DNA of 64,000 nt from Unio delphinus. Its lineage: Eukaryota > Mollusca > Bivalvia > Unionida > Unionidae. This document shows positions 54,042 to 64,000 of this stretch, in pieces. The stretch spans positions 8,688,001-8,752,000 of the forward strand of contig JAQISU010001239.1 in assembly GCA_029339505.1 (NCBI GenBank). Direction: 5' to 3'. Made by a program: the position numbers and the translations under genes. The notes under the pieces are model-generated. The model searched no databases. It had not been told where the DNA came from and saw only the letters and a program-made list of their open reading frames with translations. Every line of letters starts with the position of its first letter. The first letter of the stretch is position 1.

Positions 54042-57000
54042 CACCTCTTTGTCTGTTGCATTCAAGACAAGTCAGCATCACATCATTTCTAGTATGACCT
54101 ACGCTGCTATCTTTTCTGTCTACGGTAAATTGTCTAGAATCAGACCAACACCAACTCATTATACAATTGCAACTTGCGCAGTGATTATTATATTGCTGCT
54201 TCAGCGTAATTATTAATTCAGCATCAATATCAAATTCTCTATTATTTTTTTTTTGTCCTGTTGTTTATAACCAGAAAGTTTTTTCTGATTATATCAACGC
54301 TGACAATATCATTGATTGTAGTGTCGTTATCATCTAAAACAACTCTTCGAAGCTGATTTGTTTTTCGTACTCTGGACACTGCGAGATAAACTAAAAATTC
54401 GACCATTCGATGTGATTATCCACCATCCAAACAATTGTATCTGATATAGTCAATCCCTGTGAAGAATGTATCGTCGCTGCGTAACCTAGCGTCCACGGGG
54501 TATTATCTGCGCGTAATGCATCTTCGACGACGCTCATATCAACCAGCACAATATCATTTAACAATAAATTCTGCTTCTCTTTCAAACCGGGAATATCAAC
54601 TTCAATATTCTGTTTTCGTGTATCCAATGGCCTATAACACAACGGCACTTGAAGTGTTGCAAATTTTTCCTTATGCGTTTCAAATAACTTCATCTGAAGT
54701 GTGTCTCTGACTATTTTTTTACTGCCATTATCAAATCTTTTGGTCTCCACGCCTCCCAAAGATCATTAAAGGGAGTTTCCGAAATTATTTCACGTGCTAT
54801 CTCACATTGGATTCTATCTGGTTGTAATCTGATTAGTTTCTTGAACTCACGTAATTGTTCATCAGGTGCTCTATGATCGGTGTTAATTTCTTCATAATAG
54901 TCTACAAAATTCTTTAGCCAATCATGTGGCGATAAACCGATAAATGGTGGTAGTTGGCCATGATCGCCGCACATGACGACTTTTGTGTTTGCGTGTAATA
55001 ACCAATCAAGAAATCTTTGTAATACATCTAATGACACCGTGCATATCTCATCCCAAATTATAACTTCAGGAATAAATTTCTCGCCCATACGATCTGCAGT
55101 CCATTCGTCACCTTTCCATCGAAAGAAACTATGATAAGTGCAAGCATTTACCCCTCGTTGTTTCATCTCTCTGGCGAATCTGTGTGTTGGTGTTAACTCA
55201 ATCATGTTTGATTTGCCACGAAATAACTCAATTGCGCGAGTCGTCTTTCCTGACCCACCACAACCGTTTAAATAAACTGTTTTATATATGCATATTTGAT
55301 CAGATATCGAAGGTGCTTTAGATAGTTCTGAACACTGGTTGCTTTTCAAATATTTATCTTCAGTCGTAACATCTGTTGATTTTGAATAATCACACGGTAT
55401 TTCCTGCCTAATTCTCCATGATCCCCAACTCTCGTCACAATTAGTGAATTCAGCTACTGCGTTGCTGTGTTTCATGTCTATGTAAAATGAATCAGTGGCG
55501 ACTCTAACTGCGGTGTCAGGAAATCTATTTATCATTGAAAATAAATTGATAGAAGCATAAGCCAGCATAGATGCCCTCAAACTGAAAACTGTGTCCATCA
55601 TTGTAAGTAACAATTGTACCCAATTTGGTTCCATTGGACAAAAAGCGTCTTTACGATCAGCATATATACCCTTAGATGTTACATCCGCGATTATAAAATC
55701 GTATTCAGCGCTATATATAATCAACCGTGAAGAATATCTTGTATTGTCGTATTTTCCTCCTTGAGTGAACTTACCAATTATTCTTCTACCGAGATCTTTT
55801 GCATCTTTGTTTCTGATTTCAAATAACAGTTTGGACCAATTCATGATATATTCTTCGTCGAGATCGGGAAACTGTTTTCGTTTTTCGCTGATTATACTAT
55901 CTAGATCAGGTGGTAACCAGACTTCAGTCTGTGCTCGATATGATATAATTGCTTCACTGACAATCAGCGATATCAGCATGTTACAATCGATCATATACCG
56001 TAACAGCACTATTGGCATCCAATGTTTCGCAGACATTTGTCTACCAATCCAAGCATAACAGCACGGATGAAGTCCTTTAGCTAATTCAAATGATACCACA
56101 CGAGCGAATCCGGTTAAATCAAAATCAGGTAGTGGTTTATTAATTGCAACGCGGGCCATCTCGTGTGTGGAATGGCCAAATCGCTTGAAGTATTCAGCGC
56201 ATTCTCCGTACCCGAGAAAACTCCCGGGATAACACGCGACCATATCAACCGAAATAAAAGTTTTAGGGTCGTATTTTGTATTCCATAATCCGCCGTGGTT
56301 GTATTCGATGCAGCTTGATTTGATGTCTGTGAGAAATTCAGCTCGTGTTCGTTTCCACGAGTTTCTCTTTCTCGCAAAATGAGCCGCAACCGACGGGAAT
56401 TGTAAAGCAATTTGTTAATAATTGTTCGTCGTCGAAACTCTTCAAGAAACTACTAGCTAGTTTTTTCATCTTATCATGGAGGGCTTCGGTACGGTATAAT
56501 TCTCCATTGAGTCTGACAAACATCGAATTCACCCTCGGGGTATTCAGCGCTGTGAAGTAACCACACTGACACCTGATCGTTTTTACTCAACTGGTAAATA
56601 GCATCGAACAATTTTTTCTCAGAGAATTCTGGAGCGGAAAATTCTTCGGGTATATATTTTAGTGTTCGTTCCCGCGGAAATATTGTTACTGCAGATGTCC
56701 ATGCGTGTTCGTTATGATCAATAATTTTGATTGGGCCTCCTTTTGATTTATATTTCGATTCGTGTAATATCTCGCCGGTTATCGTCGCTACGGTTATTGG
56801 GAATCTAAATGATGTTTCTAATTTGCCTATATCCTGAATTGTTGCCCCACGCTGTTTCACTGTTAGTCTCCATTCATTTATTTTTTGGCGTCTTAGATCA
56901 GTCAATTTGTTCCCCCGGGATGCATTTGTGAAGTGTTCTATTATTCATTCCGCTACACAATTAATTTTCGTTGATAAAATCAGCGACGACAGTTTCATGG

Positions 57001-57487
57001 GTTTTAGTTTTTCAATACTCGGTTTATCATTTAACGGATATATCCCATAAACAACTGCTGTTACAGGATAAGATCTTTCTTAGTATTGTCTGTCAATTCC
57101 AGTCAGAATTCCTGGCTTGGAATCTCGTCTCAAAGTGACAGTTTTTTATCCTTCAAGATGGGTTCAAATTTATCTCTGATAATCCAATCTCCAGTGTCTG
57201 AACGGATAATGAATTTTATTCTAAAAAAATACCTTTTCCGGGTAAGATGTGAGATTATCCCTGCTGCGTTTTCGTCGTTCATGGTAGCATCAACACAACC
57301 ATCAATTCGAAATGTTGACCAACAGTGAGATGCTCCATCACGCTTGAATTCATTAAAACAATCACGAATTTTACTTATCATGGTTCTATCACCTATTAGA
57401 TTCTTTGGTATGATCAGAGACTCTATCGAGATTGAATTTAGTAATTTTCCAAGGCGTAATTTTCGATAATCTTTCGAACTCCTTCAT
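54034..57487 (-). pseudogene. Family B polymerase-SF1 helicase-HNH fusion, copy C (~1,150 codons)
   Basis: ATG 57,487, stop TAA 54,034-54,036. The N-terminal 390 residues are broken (57,381-57,130 and 56,905-56,474 open). From 56,243 a single frame of 510 codons runs without a stop through palm and helicase: DMVACYPGSF (motif A), GRRIIGKFTQGG (B, 55,790), VATDSFYID (C, 55,500), NGCGGSGKTTRA (Walker A, 55,265), VIIWDE (Walker B, 55,052), CGDHGQLPPF (54,968). After a frameshift at 54,715 come TIHSSQGLTISD (54,450) and LAVSRVR, then the zinc/HNH end CNCIMSWC, FTVDRKDSSVGHTR and LTCLECNR. Two compensating shifts lie near 55,580-55,640. Confidence 0.85.
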
Positions 57488-57852
57488 GCTATAATTAAGA
57501 CAAGTATTTAAATAGAGAATTTAGAGTTGTAGTATAAAAAGTAAATGAATTTCAACAAATAATAAATTCATTATTTTTTGACTGCTTTTGGTCGGTTTTT
57601 GACTGATTTTGGTCGGTTTTTGACTGTTTTTGGTCGGTTTTTGACTGATTTTCAGTGGTATCGGTCGGGTAGAATGGTCAATTTTGCATGGGATTTCTCG
57701 TAGACTTTTTCACGAAAATCATTTTTTGCGAAGACTCTTTGGTTTATCAGAGATTAAATTTAGCATTTTTCCAAGGAGTAATTATCGATAATCTCTCGAA
57801 CTCCTTCATGCTATAATTAAGAAAAGTATTTAAATAGAGAATTTATTATATA
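57488..57852. repeat. Duplicated polymerase promoter/5' region with TTTTGGTCGG repeats
   Basis: 57,415-57,520 (polymerase 5' end and promoter) is repeated at 57,735-57,850. Between them are four tandem units of TTTTTGACTGATTTTGGTCG and a 70-bp block (GGTCAATTTTGCATGGGATT) that recurs at 60,520 and 60,665. The Zn-ribbon gene therefore has its own copy of the divergent promoter. Confidence 0.75.
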
Positions 57853-58200
57853 ATGAATCATTGCAAATAGCTTATGATTGGATCAGTAACCCCGTGTAAC
57901 AAATCATGCAGAAAGGAGTTCTGTGGGTATTATATGCAAAGCTTTCGACGCGGAAGTCTTGGTCCAATTCCGTGTATAAGATGTGGGTAGGGGTGAGAGT
58001 AATATCACAATTGTGTCTCGGTTGTGGTGGTAAGAGATACAGAGAGCTGAAGCGCTAATATAATAAACAAATTAAGGATTCCACTAAGAACTCCATTAAT
58101 GACTCTGACTCTGACAGTGTCAAAATCTTAAGAACTCCTCAAGACTACATTGATAGATTTTCAAGTAATGTAATAATTCAACCAAACAATGAATTAGACA
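57853..58200 (+). pseudogene. Small Zn-ribbon protein, copy C
   Basis: MNHCK followed by a stop, then SCRKEFCGYYMQ and PCIRCG, several more stops, and a decayed tail. Matches copy B 43,005 and copy A 32,655. Confidence 0.55.
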
Positions 58201-58219
58201 AACAATAAAATAGTTTATA

Positions 58220-58690
58220 AATAAACCAAGAATTCAGACCACACCCTGAGATCAGAGATTACGAAGCATCCCGTGATGGTATTATCAGACACTGCAAGCT
58301 AAAGAAACCGGTCGGTTTTGACAATGGGATGGGATATTTGATGTTTAGTGCTGGAAAGAAACAATATTATTGTCATCAATTTGTGTTCGAATGTCACAAT
58401 GGATTGATCGAAGGTGATCTTGCTATCGATCACATTGATTCTAATCCAAGGAACAATTCTTTGAATAATCTAGAAGTTGTTACACAGAGTTAGAACTTAA
58501 AACGAGGAAAGACTGGTACTTATTCATTAATTGGGAAGAGGTCTGTAAAATCATTTAATACAGCAACTAACGAAGAAATTATATTTAAGTATGAATAAGG
58601 CCGGTAGATATTTTGATATTTGTAGACCCTCAGTACGAAAAGTAGCAGAGAATATAACCAAGACGGCGATTTAAAAAAAGACCGGGCAAA
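58220..58690 (+). pseudogene. HNH/NUMOD endonuclease, copy C
   Basis: No ATG at the aligned start. YEASRDGIIRHCKLKK, AIDHIDSNPRNNSLNNLEVV (Asp-His...Asn...Asn core) and, after a TAG, VKSFNTATNEEIIF with AGRYFDICRPSV, the NUMOD1-like part. Longer similarity to NUMOD sequence than in copy B, but broken by stops. Confidence 0.6.
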
Positions 58691-58944
58691 AAGTTCAATT
58701 CGTTTACATCTAGATTTCATTTAGTACTATTTTATATAACACCAAGGGAGATAACTCGTTTAGGTATATTTACGACCTATGATAGAGTTGTGGATTTCAA
58801 TGGGTTTTTCCGAAAATTTCTCAGTGGAAATATTTTGTAAGAAAACGAATAAAATATAGAGTGTTTTACAAATAATTGTATTTTTTTTTTTATTTTATTT
58901 TATTTTAAGTATTTGGTTTTGTTTCATACACGAAAGGTATATTT
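58691..58944. other. AT-rich spacer
   Basis: Separates the HNH remnant from the minisatellite. A TTTTATTTTATTTTATTTTA run lies at about 58,888-58,910. No gene seen. Confidence 0.5.
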
Positions 58945-59888
58945 TGCTATGATATGAATTCCAAGAAATGCTATGATATGAATTCCAAGAACTGCTGTTA
59001 TATGAATCGCAAAAACTGCTATGATATGATTTCCAAAAACTGATGTGATATGAATTCCAAGAACTGCTGTAATATGAATTCCAAGAACTGCTGTTATATG
59101 AATTCCAAGAACTGATGTTATATGAATTCCAAAAACTGCTATGATATGAATTCCAAGAACTGTTATGATATGAATTCCAAGAACTGCTATGATATGAATT
59201 CCAAGAACTGTTATGATATGAATTCCAAGAACTGTTATCATATGAATTCCAAGAACTGTTATCATATGAATTCTAAAAACTGTTATGATATGATCCTTCA
59301 GTAATTCCAAGAACTGTTATATGAATTCCAAGAACTGTTATGATATGAATTCCAAGAACTGCTATGATATGAATTCCAAAAACTGCTACGATATGAATTC
59401 CAAGAACTGCTATGATATGAATTCCAAGAACTGATGTTATATGAATTCCAAGAACTATTATGATATAAATTTCAAGAACTGATGTTATATGAATTCCAAG
59501 AACTATTATGATATGAATTCCAGAACTATTATGATATAAATTCCAAGAACTGATGCTATATGAATTCAAAGAACTATGATGATATGAATTTCAAGAACTG
59601 TTATGATATGAATTCCAAGAACTGTTATCATATGAATCCCAAAAACTGTTATGATATGATCCTTCAGTAATTCCAAGAACTGTTATATTAATTCCAAGAA
59701 CTGTTATGATATGAATTCCAAGAATTGTTATGATATGAATTCCAAGAACTGATGTTATATGAATTCCAAGAACTATTATGATATAAATTCCAAGAACTGA
59801 TGTTATATGAAATCCAAGAACTTTTATGATATGAATTCCAAGAACTGTTATGATGTGAATTTCAAGAACTGCTGTGATATAATCCTTC
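58945..59888 (+). repeat. 24-bp minisatellite (~38 units)
   Basis: The unit is close to TGATATGAATTCCAAGAACTGTTA, an exact multiple of three, so long ORFs arise on both strands (LGIHIITV repeats on minus, MNSKNCYD on plus). Units vary mostly at ACTGTTA/ACTGCTA/ACTGATGT. A shorter unit containing GATCCTTCAGTAATTCC appears at about 59,290 and 59,655, and a similar end at 59,880, marking higher-order repeats of about 365 bp. It sits where copies A and B have their non-coding block. Confidence 0.95.
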
Positions 59889-59934
59889 AAAATTGACTCT
59901 ATTTTTTTTGTATTAGAAATATGTATTATCATAT

Positions 59935-60318
59935 ATGAATTCTGAAAATATGGAAAGGATTATAGCTGAAATTTCAAAATTGAAAAGCCAAGAGATTAAA
60001 TTATCTAACAATTTAAACCCTGACCAAATTATGCCTGACTTTCAAGATATAGAATACGGTATTGTTACTTACAAATATATGCTGCCAAAGAAGTATGCGT
60101 TCATAAAAAAAATCCAGAATTCTATTCGAGACTCTCTTGCATTTTGTACTGACGTAAGTGTGTTAGTCCCGTTATTTACTATCGTAGAGGGAATTCGAAA
60201 AGAATTGGGTCGAGATTATGAATTGAAAAAGGAGGTTAATTCGAAGATTAGAATTATAAGATTGTTAATTGAACAAAACGAAAAAAACCTTTTGGACAGC
60301 GGTTTTAGTCAACAATAG
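59935..60318 (+). CDS. Small conserved protein, copy C (127 aa, intact)
   Basis: ATG at 59,935 to TAG. Mostly helical and charged: MERIIAEISKLKSQEIKLSN, DIEYGIVTYKYMLPKKYAF, IKKIQNSIRDS, TIVEGIRKELGRDYELKKEV. It precedes the capsid block on the same strand, and homologues exist in A and B at the same relative place. No family recognised; not a shadow ORF, since the protein sequence rather than the DNA composition is conserved. Confidence 0.65.
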   Translation: MNSENMERIIAEISKLKSQEIKLSNNLNPDQIMPDFQDIEYGIVTYKYMLPKKYAFIKKIQNSIRDSLAFCTDVSVLVPLFTIVEGIRKELGRDYELKKEVNSKIRIIRLLIEQNEKNLLDSGFSQQ

Positions 60319-60824
60319 CGGTGAAATAATATACTGGCATTTATCAATGAGTGTTTTACTACAAGGAAGTTGTAAAATTTCATAGTAAAATATTTTTTTA
60401 TTACTGAAATTTTCATATTAAATACTTTTTTTGTCTTATTTTGGTGCTTTTTTGTCTGATTTTGGTAAATTTTTGGTGCTTTTTGTCTGATTTTGGTATA
60501 TTTTTGTCTGATTTTAAGTGGTGTTGGTCGGGTCCAATGGTCGATTTTGCATGTGATTTCCCGTAGACTTTTCCACCTAAAATTGTTTTTATGATGTTTT
60601 AGGCAAAGAACTGACTAAAATCAAGCAATGATGACTAAAAAATGACCAAAAAAACGACAAAAACCACAAAAAAGACTATTGGTGTCAGTCGGGTCAAATG
60701 GTCGATTTTGCATGGGATTTCCCGTAGACTTTTCCACCTAAAATTATTTTCGGGTGACAAAATCACTTCATTTAGATTGAAATCTCTTCGTACACTAATT
60801 GGAAAATTGTTTACGATTTCAATA
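60319..60824. repeat. Spacer with dispersed 70-bp repeat (two copies)
   Basis: Around 60,520-60,590 and 60,665-60,745 lies the block GGTCGATTTTGCATGNGATT...CCCGTAGACTTTTCCACC, also present near 57,655-57,725. Tandem TTTTTGTCTGATTTTGG words fill 60,440-60,510. The repeat also generates the N-terminal extension of the 60,642 frame, which is not taken as coding. Confidence 0.7.
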
Positions 60825-61229
60825 ATGGTTAATGAGTCATTAACGAATAGATTGGCTCGTGAGCGATTAGATTCGATTAAAAAATTTATACCAATCCGTG
60901 ATTCTGTCAGGAATAAACTGCAAACCAGACAGAGTTTACAAACTGACTTTTCTGTGGGATCTGAAGATTTGTTTAGGCCGAAAACAACTGCAACAAAAGG
61001 GGTAATATCAGCTACTAAGCGAGCTATATACGGAGATATCCCGGAGGAAGACAAAAAGAAAAAGACGCCTCTTCTTACTAAACTTGAAAAAATAGCAACG
61101 GGAACTGAAAAAACATCAGCGTTGTTAACAAAATCACCTCCTAGTCCAAAAAAAACTAGTGTTTCTCTGTTGGATAAATTTACCGATGAGGCTAAAACAT
61201 TAATAAACAAAAGGATTATTACGATTTAA
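60825..61229 (+). CDS. Putative structural protein, copy C (134 aa)
   Basis: ATG at 60,825 (MVNESLTNRLARERLDSIKK), matched to the starts in A and B; the frame is open 61 codons further up but that part is repeat DNA. FIPIRDSVRNKLQTRQSLQTDF and AIYGDIPEED are conserved, then a Lys/Pro-rich tail. First gene of the capsid block. Family not recognised. Confidence 0.6.
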   Translation: MVNESLTNRLARERLDSIKKFIPIRDSVRNKLQTRQSLQTDFSVGSEDLFRPKTTATKGVISATKRAIYGDIPEEDKKKKTPLLTKLEKIATGTEKTSALLTKSPPSPKKTSVSLLDKFTDEAKTLINKRIITI

Positions 61230-61797
61230 GCGATTTTGCTATTAACAGCTATGATTCAAGGGGGAAGTATTTAGCGGGCGAGTATAAAGACGATCCAATA
61301 TCACCCAATGACTGGGCTAATGCGTTGTGTGAAATAAATACTGGGGGTTTAGATAAAAGGTTAAAGGAGTATAGAGCCTTCAAAAGAGAATTTGATAATT
61401 ATAAAAAAACAAGAAAGAAAGCGCCAAACACCAACGCCATGACGAAAAAAACCAAAAAGAACCTCAATGGGGTGATGATGATAATCCTTTTGAGCGTTTA
61501 CAATATGATGATGATGCACACGATGCAAGTGGGGGTGGATTTTCTGAATCTCGAAGAGATTCCAGTGGGGTATCAGGTAGAGGTCTAGTTAGTTGTCCTG
61601 GTAATTTTCTCAGCAATATATCACGATTAGAAGTTCTCATCGAAGGGGAAACGAGCCGGAAATAACTCACCGGAAGTAATTAATGAAGCAGCTGATATCT
61701 GCATGCGGTTATTTCAAGGTGGCATCATGAACATTGCAACATATCGAGATTTCATTGATGAGTTAGTTGAAAATCCTACGGGTTATTACAATGACTG
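61213..61797 (+). pseudogene. Unknown structural-block protein, copy C
   Basis: It aligns with the copy B gene at 50,237. The expected ATG reads AAG. ISPNDWANALCEINTGGLDKR and RAFKREFDNYKK are followed by a frameshift near 61,430, a GATGATGATG-rich stretch, then LVSCPGNFLSNISRLEVLI and another shift before EAADICMRLF. Inactive. Confidence 0.5.
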
Positions 61798-61841
61798 AAA
61801 ATCCCTTGGATTTTTCATTAGATAAATATCATTTAAATAAG

Positions 61842-62275
61842 ATGATCATACACTACAACCATGATAAACCAAACAGCGTCTATGTAATAAACTCGCGGTT
61901 TCCAGTTTATAGAACATACTATGGTGATGGTCTCGGTGATACCATTGCAGGGTTATTTGCAAGAATGGCTCCGAAAGTAGCGCCGCTAGCAAAACAGTTA
62001 TCGATGAAAGCCATTAATGTTATTCGTGATAAGGGTATTTGCGCTGTTGGACATGCTGCCGGGAAAGCGTTTTCAGCTGCTCGGGATAAACTAACAGCGC
62101 TAGTTCGGCGGAGAAGGAAACCAGAACCACTACCATCTACAGCGGAAATGCCCGCGCGAGTTAGTAAGTGTATCAGAAACTAGCGTCACTGGTGACTCCG
62201 TCATACACCAACGACCAAAGCAACATCGTGAATATGATAGCGGGAAGTGGCTTAAAAAAACCAAGACGACGTCGA
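61842..62275 (+). pseudogene. Protein-VI-like minor capsid protein, copy C
   Basis: Start MIIHYNHDKPNSVY (61,842), shared with B; an upstream in-frame ATG (61,791) would add 17 residues. INSRFPVYRTYYGDGLGD, LFARMAPKVAPLAKQLSMKA, and a VRRRRKPE basic cluster. A stop at 62,181 follows a frameshift; the remaining GSGLKKPRRRR end lies in another frame to 62,275. Confidence 0.6.
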
Positions 62276-62303
62276 TGATTTAGACGCTGATAAATATAAT
62301 AAA

Positions 62304-63704
62304 ATGGTCAAAAGGTCACCTGTTCCAGCGTTTGATATGGACGCCCCAGTGCGCAAGGATAATTCTGTTCGCGAGTATCAATACTATGCATATCACGCAA
62401 TACAATCAGATAGTCGAATAAGAATTGAACTTCAAGTTCATGATACCAGTAAATACTTTTTTCCTTGTGAGGCGTTTATTGAAATAGAAGGAAAAATTGT
62501 ACGAACAAATGATACAACATATCCACCTGATACCCAAGTCGAATTTGTTAATAATGGGATCATGACGTTATTTGATAGTGCAAAATATCTCATCGATGGA
62601 AAAGAGATTGAGTCGATAGATCGTGATGTTGATGTAGCTACAACAATAATCGGGCTAGCAAGATATTCCGACGATTATACAAGATCGACAGGCCCTTCTA
62701 TGATGTTTGCAAAGAATGGTAGGGATGAAGCTAGAAAAAATCCATTTATTTTCAGACAACCAAAGAATCGTGCTGCTGACCCTGCTAATAATGATGAAGT
62801 CGAGGATATGATTATAAACTATGAGCCTGATTTCAACTTAGGAGCTGCGACACGTATGTCAATGTTGGAAGGAGCGCGTAGATCTTTTTCATGCGCGATT
62901 CCACTGCATCATATATTTGGATTCTGCAGAAATGTTCGAAAAGTTATTTATAGAGCAAAGCATACAGTAGCACTCGTACGAAAAGGTACTGACGATGATG
63001 CAGTTTGGAGGATTCCAGCAGATGATGCACATCCAGATGTTGATGCTGGTAAAGTTAATTTAACAAAACTATCGTTGTGGATGCCAGTGTTGACTCCATC
63101 AATCACAGCAGAAGAACGATTACTATCATTTATGGACCAAGGAGGAAAATCAATACTGAGTTGGCTAACAACGACTACAGATGTTAAGCAATCAGCTGTT
63201 AATGGGTTATTTACATGGAACCTAGCATCACAACAAGGCGTTTCATCCCCACGTCATATATGTATTGCGTTACAGGATAATGCACGAGTTGGTTCACAAT
63301 TACGCAGCCATATGATGTTTGATCAACATGGTATCAGTGACGTCTCACTGAGAATAAACGGTCAGCAAGAACCATCCTAGGATATACAACTTCATTACGG
63401 TAAAAACCATATTGCTCGCTTGTATCATCGGTTGTTGTCATATATGGCGCGTGATCAAAATGTTGATACTAGTTTACAAATATCACAATACGATTTTAAG
63501 AATTTATATCCGATCTATTACTTGTCGTTGGAACATCTTGATTTAACAAGACAGTCAGTTGTGGATATACACTTTAGAGCTAATGTAAACCGGGTTATTA
63601 TGGGTCCTGATACTATAGCTGTCATTCTCAGCGATAAATCATTGCTACTCGAAGGTGTTGGTGGAAGAATGAGAGTGATAGATGCACCAGTGGAAAAAAT
63701 ATAA
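62304..63704 (+). pseudogene. Major capsid protein (double jelly roll), copy C, single nonsense codon
   Basis: ATG at 62,304. 358 codons are open to a TAG at 63,378-63,380, then the same frame continues to a natural TAA at 63,702. Blocks: FDMDAPVRKDNSVREYQYY, LQVHDTSKYFFPCEAFIEIE, IDREVD-like region, AIPLHHIFGFCRNVRKVIYR, VALVRKGTDDDAVWR, LTKLSLWMPVLTPS, FDQHGISDVSLRINGQQEP. This is the hexon-like protein that builds the icosahedral shell of Polinton-type viruses. One stop in about 466 codons makes it the least damaged capsid gene here. Confidence 0.88.
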
Positions 63705-63729
63705 CAATTAGATCAATTGTTATTGTATA

Positions 63730-64000
63730 ATGTCATATAGTCATATTAGTGTTACGTTAACTCCCGGTCAACTCAAGAAATTGCAATCAGAGTCATCTAA
63801 AAAAATGCGGTACCACAAGAACCCTGAAACCCAATCAGATGGATGGCGGGGCGAATAAATTATCGATGACATCTCGTCAGGTAAAACACTTCAATGATGC
63901 GTTCAAGGATAAAAAAGGCGTTGAAATTACTCTCTCTGCGGCTGCAATTAAAACATGATTAAAACCGGCGGTATATTCCCGCTGTTAGCTGCGATTCCGG
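63730..64000 (+). pseudogene. PX-like minor capsid/core protein, copy C, cut by window edge
   Basis: ATG at 63,730 (MSYSHISVTLTPGQLKKLQS), a frameshift in an A-run near 63,805, then ANKLSMTSRQVKHFND and EITLSAAAIK in another frame and, after another shift, IKTGGIFPLLAAIP. It matches the intact copy B protein at 47,760 and runs off the end of the window. Confidence 0.7.

Larger units (their letters stand above)
35746..64000. mobile_element. Virus-like element copy C, split by copy B, runs off the window
   Basis: Left piece 35,746-36,895: terminal-repeat remnant, packaging ATPase, Zn-ribbon plus first part of PLA2. Right piece 52,892-64,000: rest of PLA2, integrase, polymerase-helicase-HNH, Zn-ribbon, HNH, small gene and the capsid block on the plus strand, ending inside the PX-like gene at the window edge. 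The two pieces join exactly at an AAACG that is duplicated around copy B. It is the best-preserved copy for the integrase core, helicase and capsid gene. Confidence 0.8.

Noticed and set aside
58924..59932. Long repetitive ORFs on both strands
   Set aside because: They arise because the 24-bp unit is a multiple of three and lacks stops; there is no conserved counterpart in copies A or B.
60642..60824. N-terminal extension (MTKKTTKTTKKT...) of the structural protein in copy C
   Set aside because: It is translated from the dispersed 70-bp repeat and is absent from the A and B homologues, which start at the equivalent of 60,825.

Overview
The window is repeat-rich DNA from an invertebrate nuclear genome. 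Evidence: long (TA)n, (GA)n and (ATGT)n microsatellites, CR1/L2-like and RNase H-bearing non-LTR retrotransposons, low GC, and virus-like Polinton/Maverick-type elements. A mollusc or another marine invertebrate is plausible, but nothing fixes the taxon. Apart from one short Cys-rich ORF at the left edge, I see no confident host gene.

Layout. (1) 1-9,504: flanking DNA with a possible divergent promoter, microsatellites, two CR1-like 3' ends and AT-rich DNA without recognisable genes. (2) 9,505-22,489: a complete but decayed Polinton/Maverick of about 13.0 kb. It has inverted repeats starting AGTAGTAA, a 6-bp target duplication (AAGGTC/AAGGTT), an expanded minisatellite in the left repeat, an N-terminal piece of a family B DNA polymerase, an adenain-like protease remnant and a divergent CCHC zinc-knuckle gene. 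Two small genes share a promoter-like cassette and each ends in a histone-type 3' stem-loop. Two non-LTR retrotransposons have inserted into it; one has an exact 12-bp target duplication. (3) 22,490-24,600: flanking DNA. (4) About 24,600 to the window end: three related copies of a second virus-like family, here called A, B and C, nested like dolls. Copy A (24,600-35,745) is interrupted inside its integrase by copy C (35,746 to beyond 64,000). Copy C is itself interrupted inside its phospholipase gene by copy B (36,896-52,891). Copy B has about 320-bp inverted repeats starting AGCAGCAG and a duplicated AAACG (or TAAACG).

The second family carries an integrase, a packaging ATPase, a DUF5679-like Zn-ribbon plus parvovirus-like PLA2 protein, a double-jelly-roll major capsid protein, a penton-like protein, protein-VI-like and PX-like minor proteins, an adenain-like protease, a fibre-like protein and several small proteins. 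This is the set expected of an integrating virus. Its replication gene is unusual: one about 1,150-codon unit joins a family B polymerase palm, an SF1 (Pif1/RecD-like) helicase and a C-terminal HNH-like zinc module. A small Zn-ribbon gene and an HNH/NUMOD gene are transcribed divergently from it over about 40 bp. The capsid block (51,287 to 43,957) lies in the opposite orientation in copy B compared with A and C.

All three copies carry stops and frameshifts, so they are fossils. The most intact genes are the B protease, B PX-like, B fibre-like, C integrase core, C polymerase-helicase and C capsid gene. All function calls come from motifs read by eye; no database search was possible.
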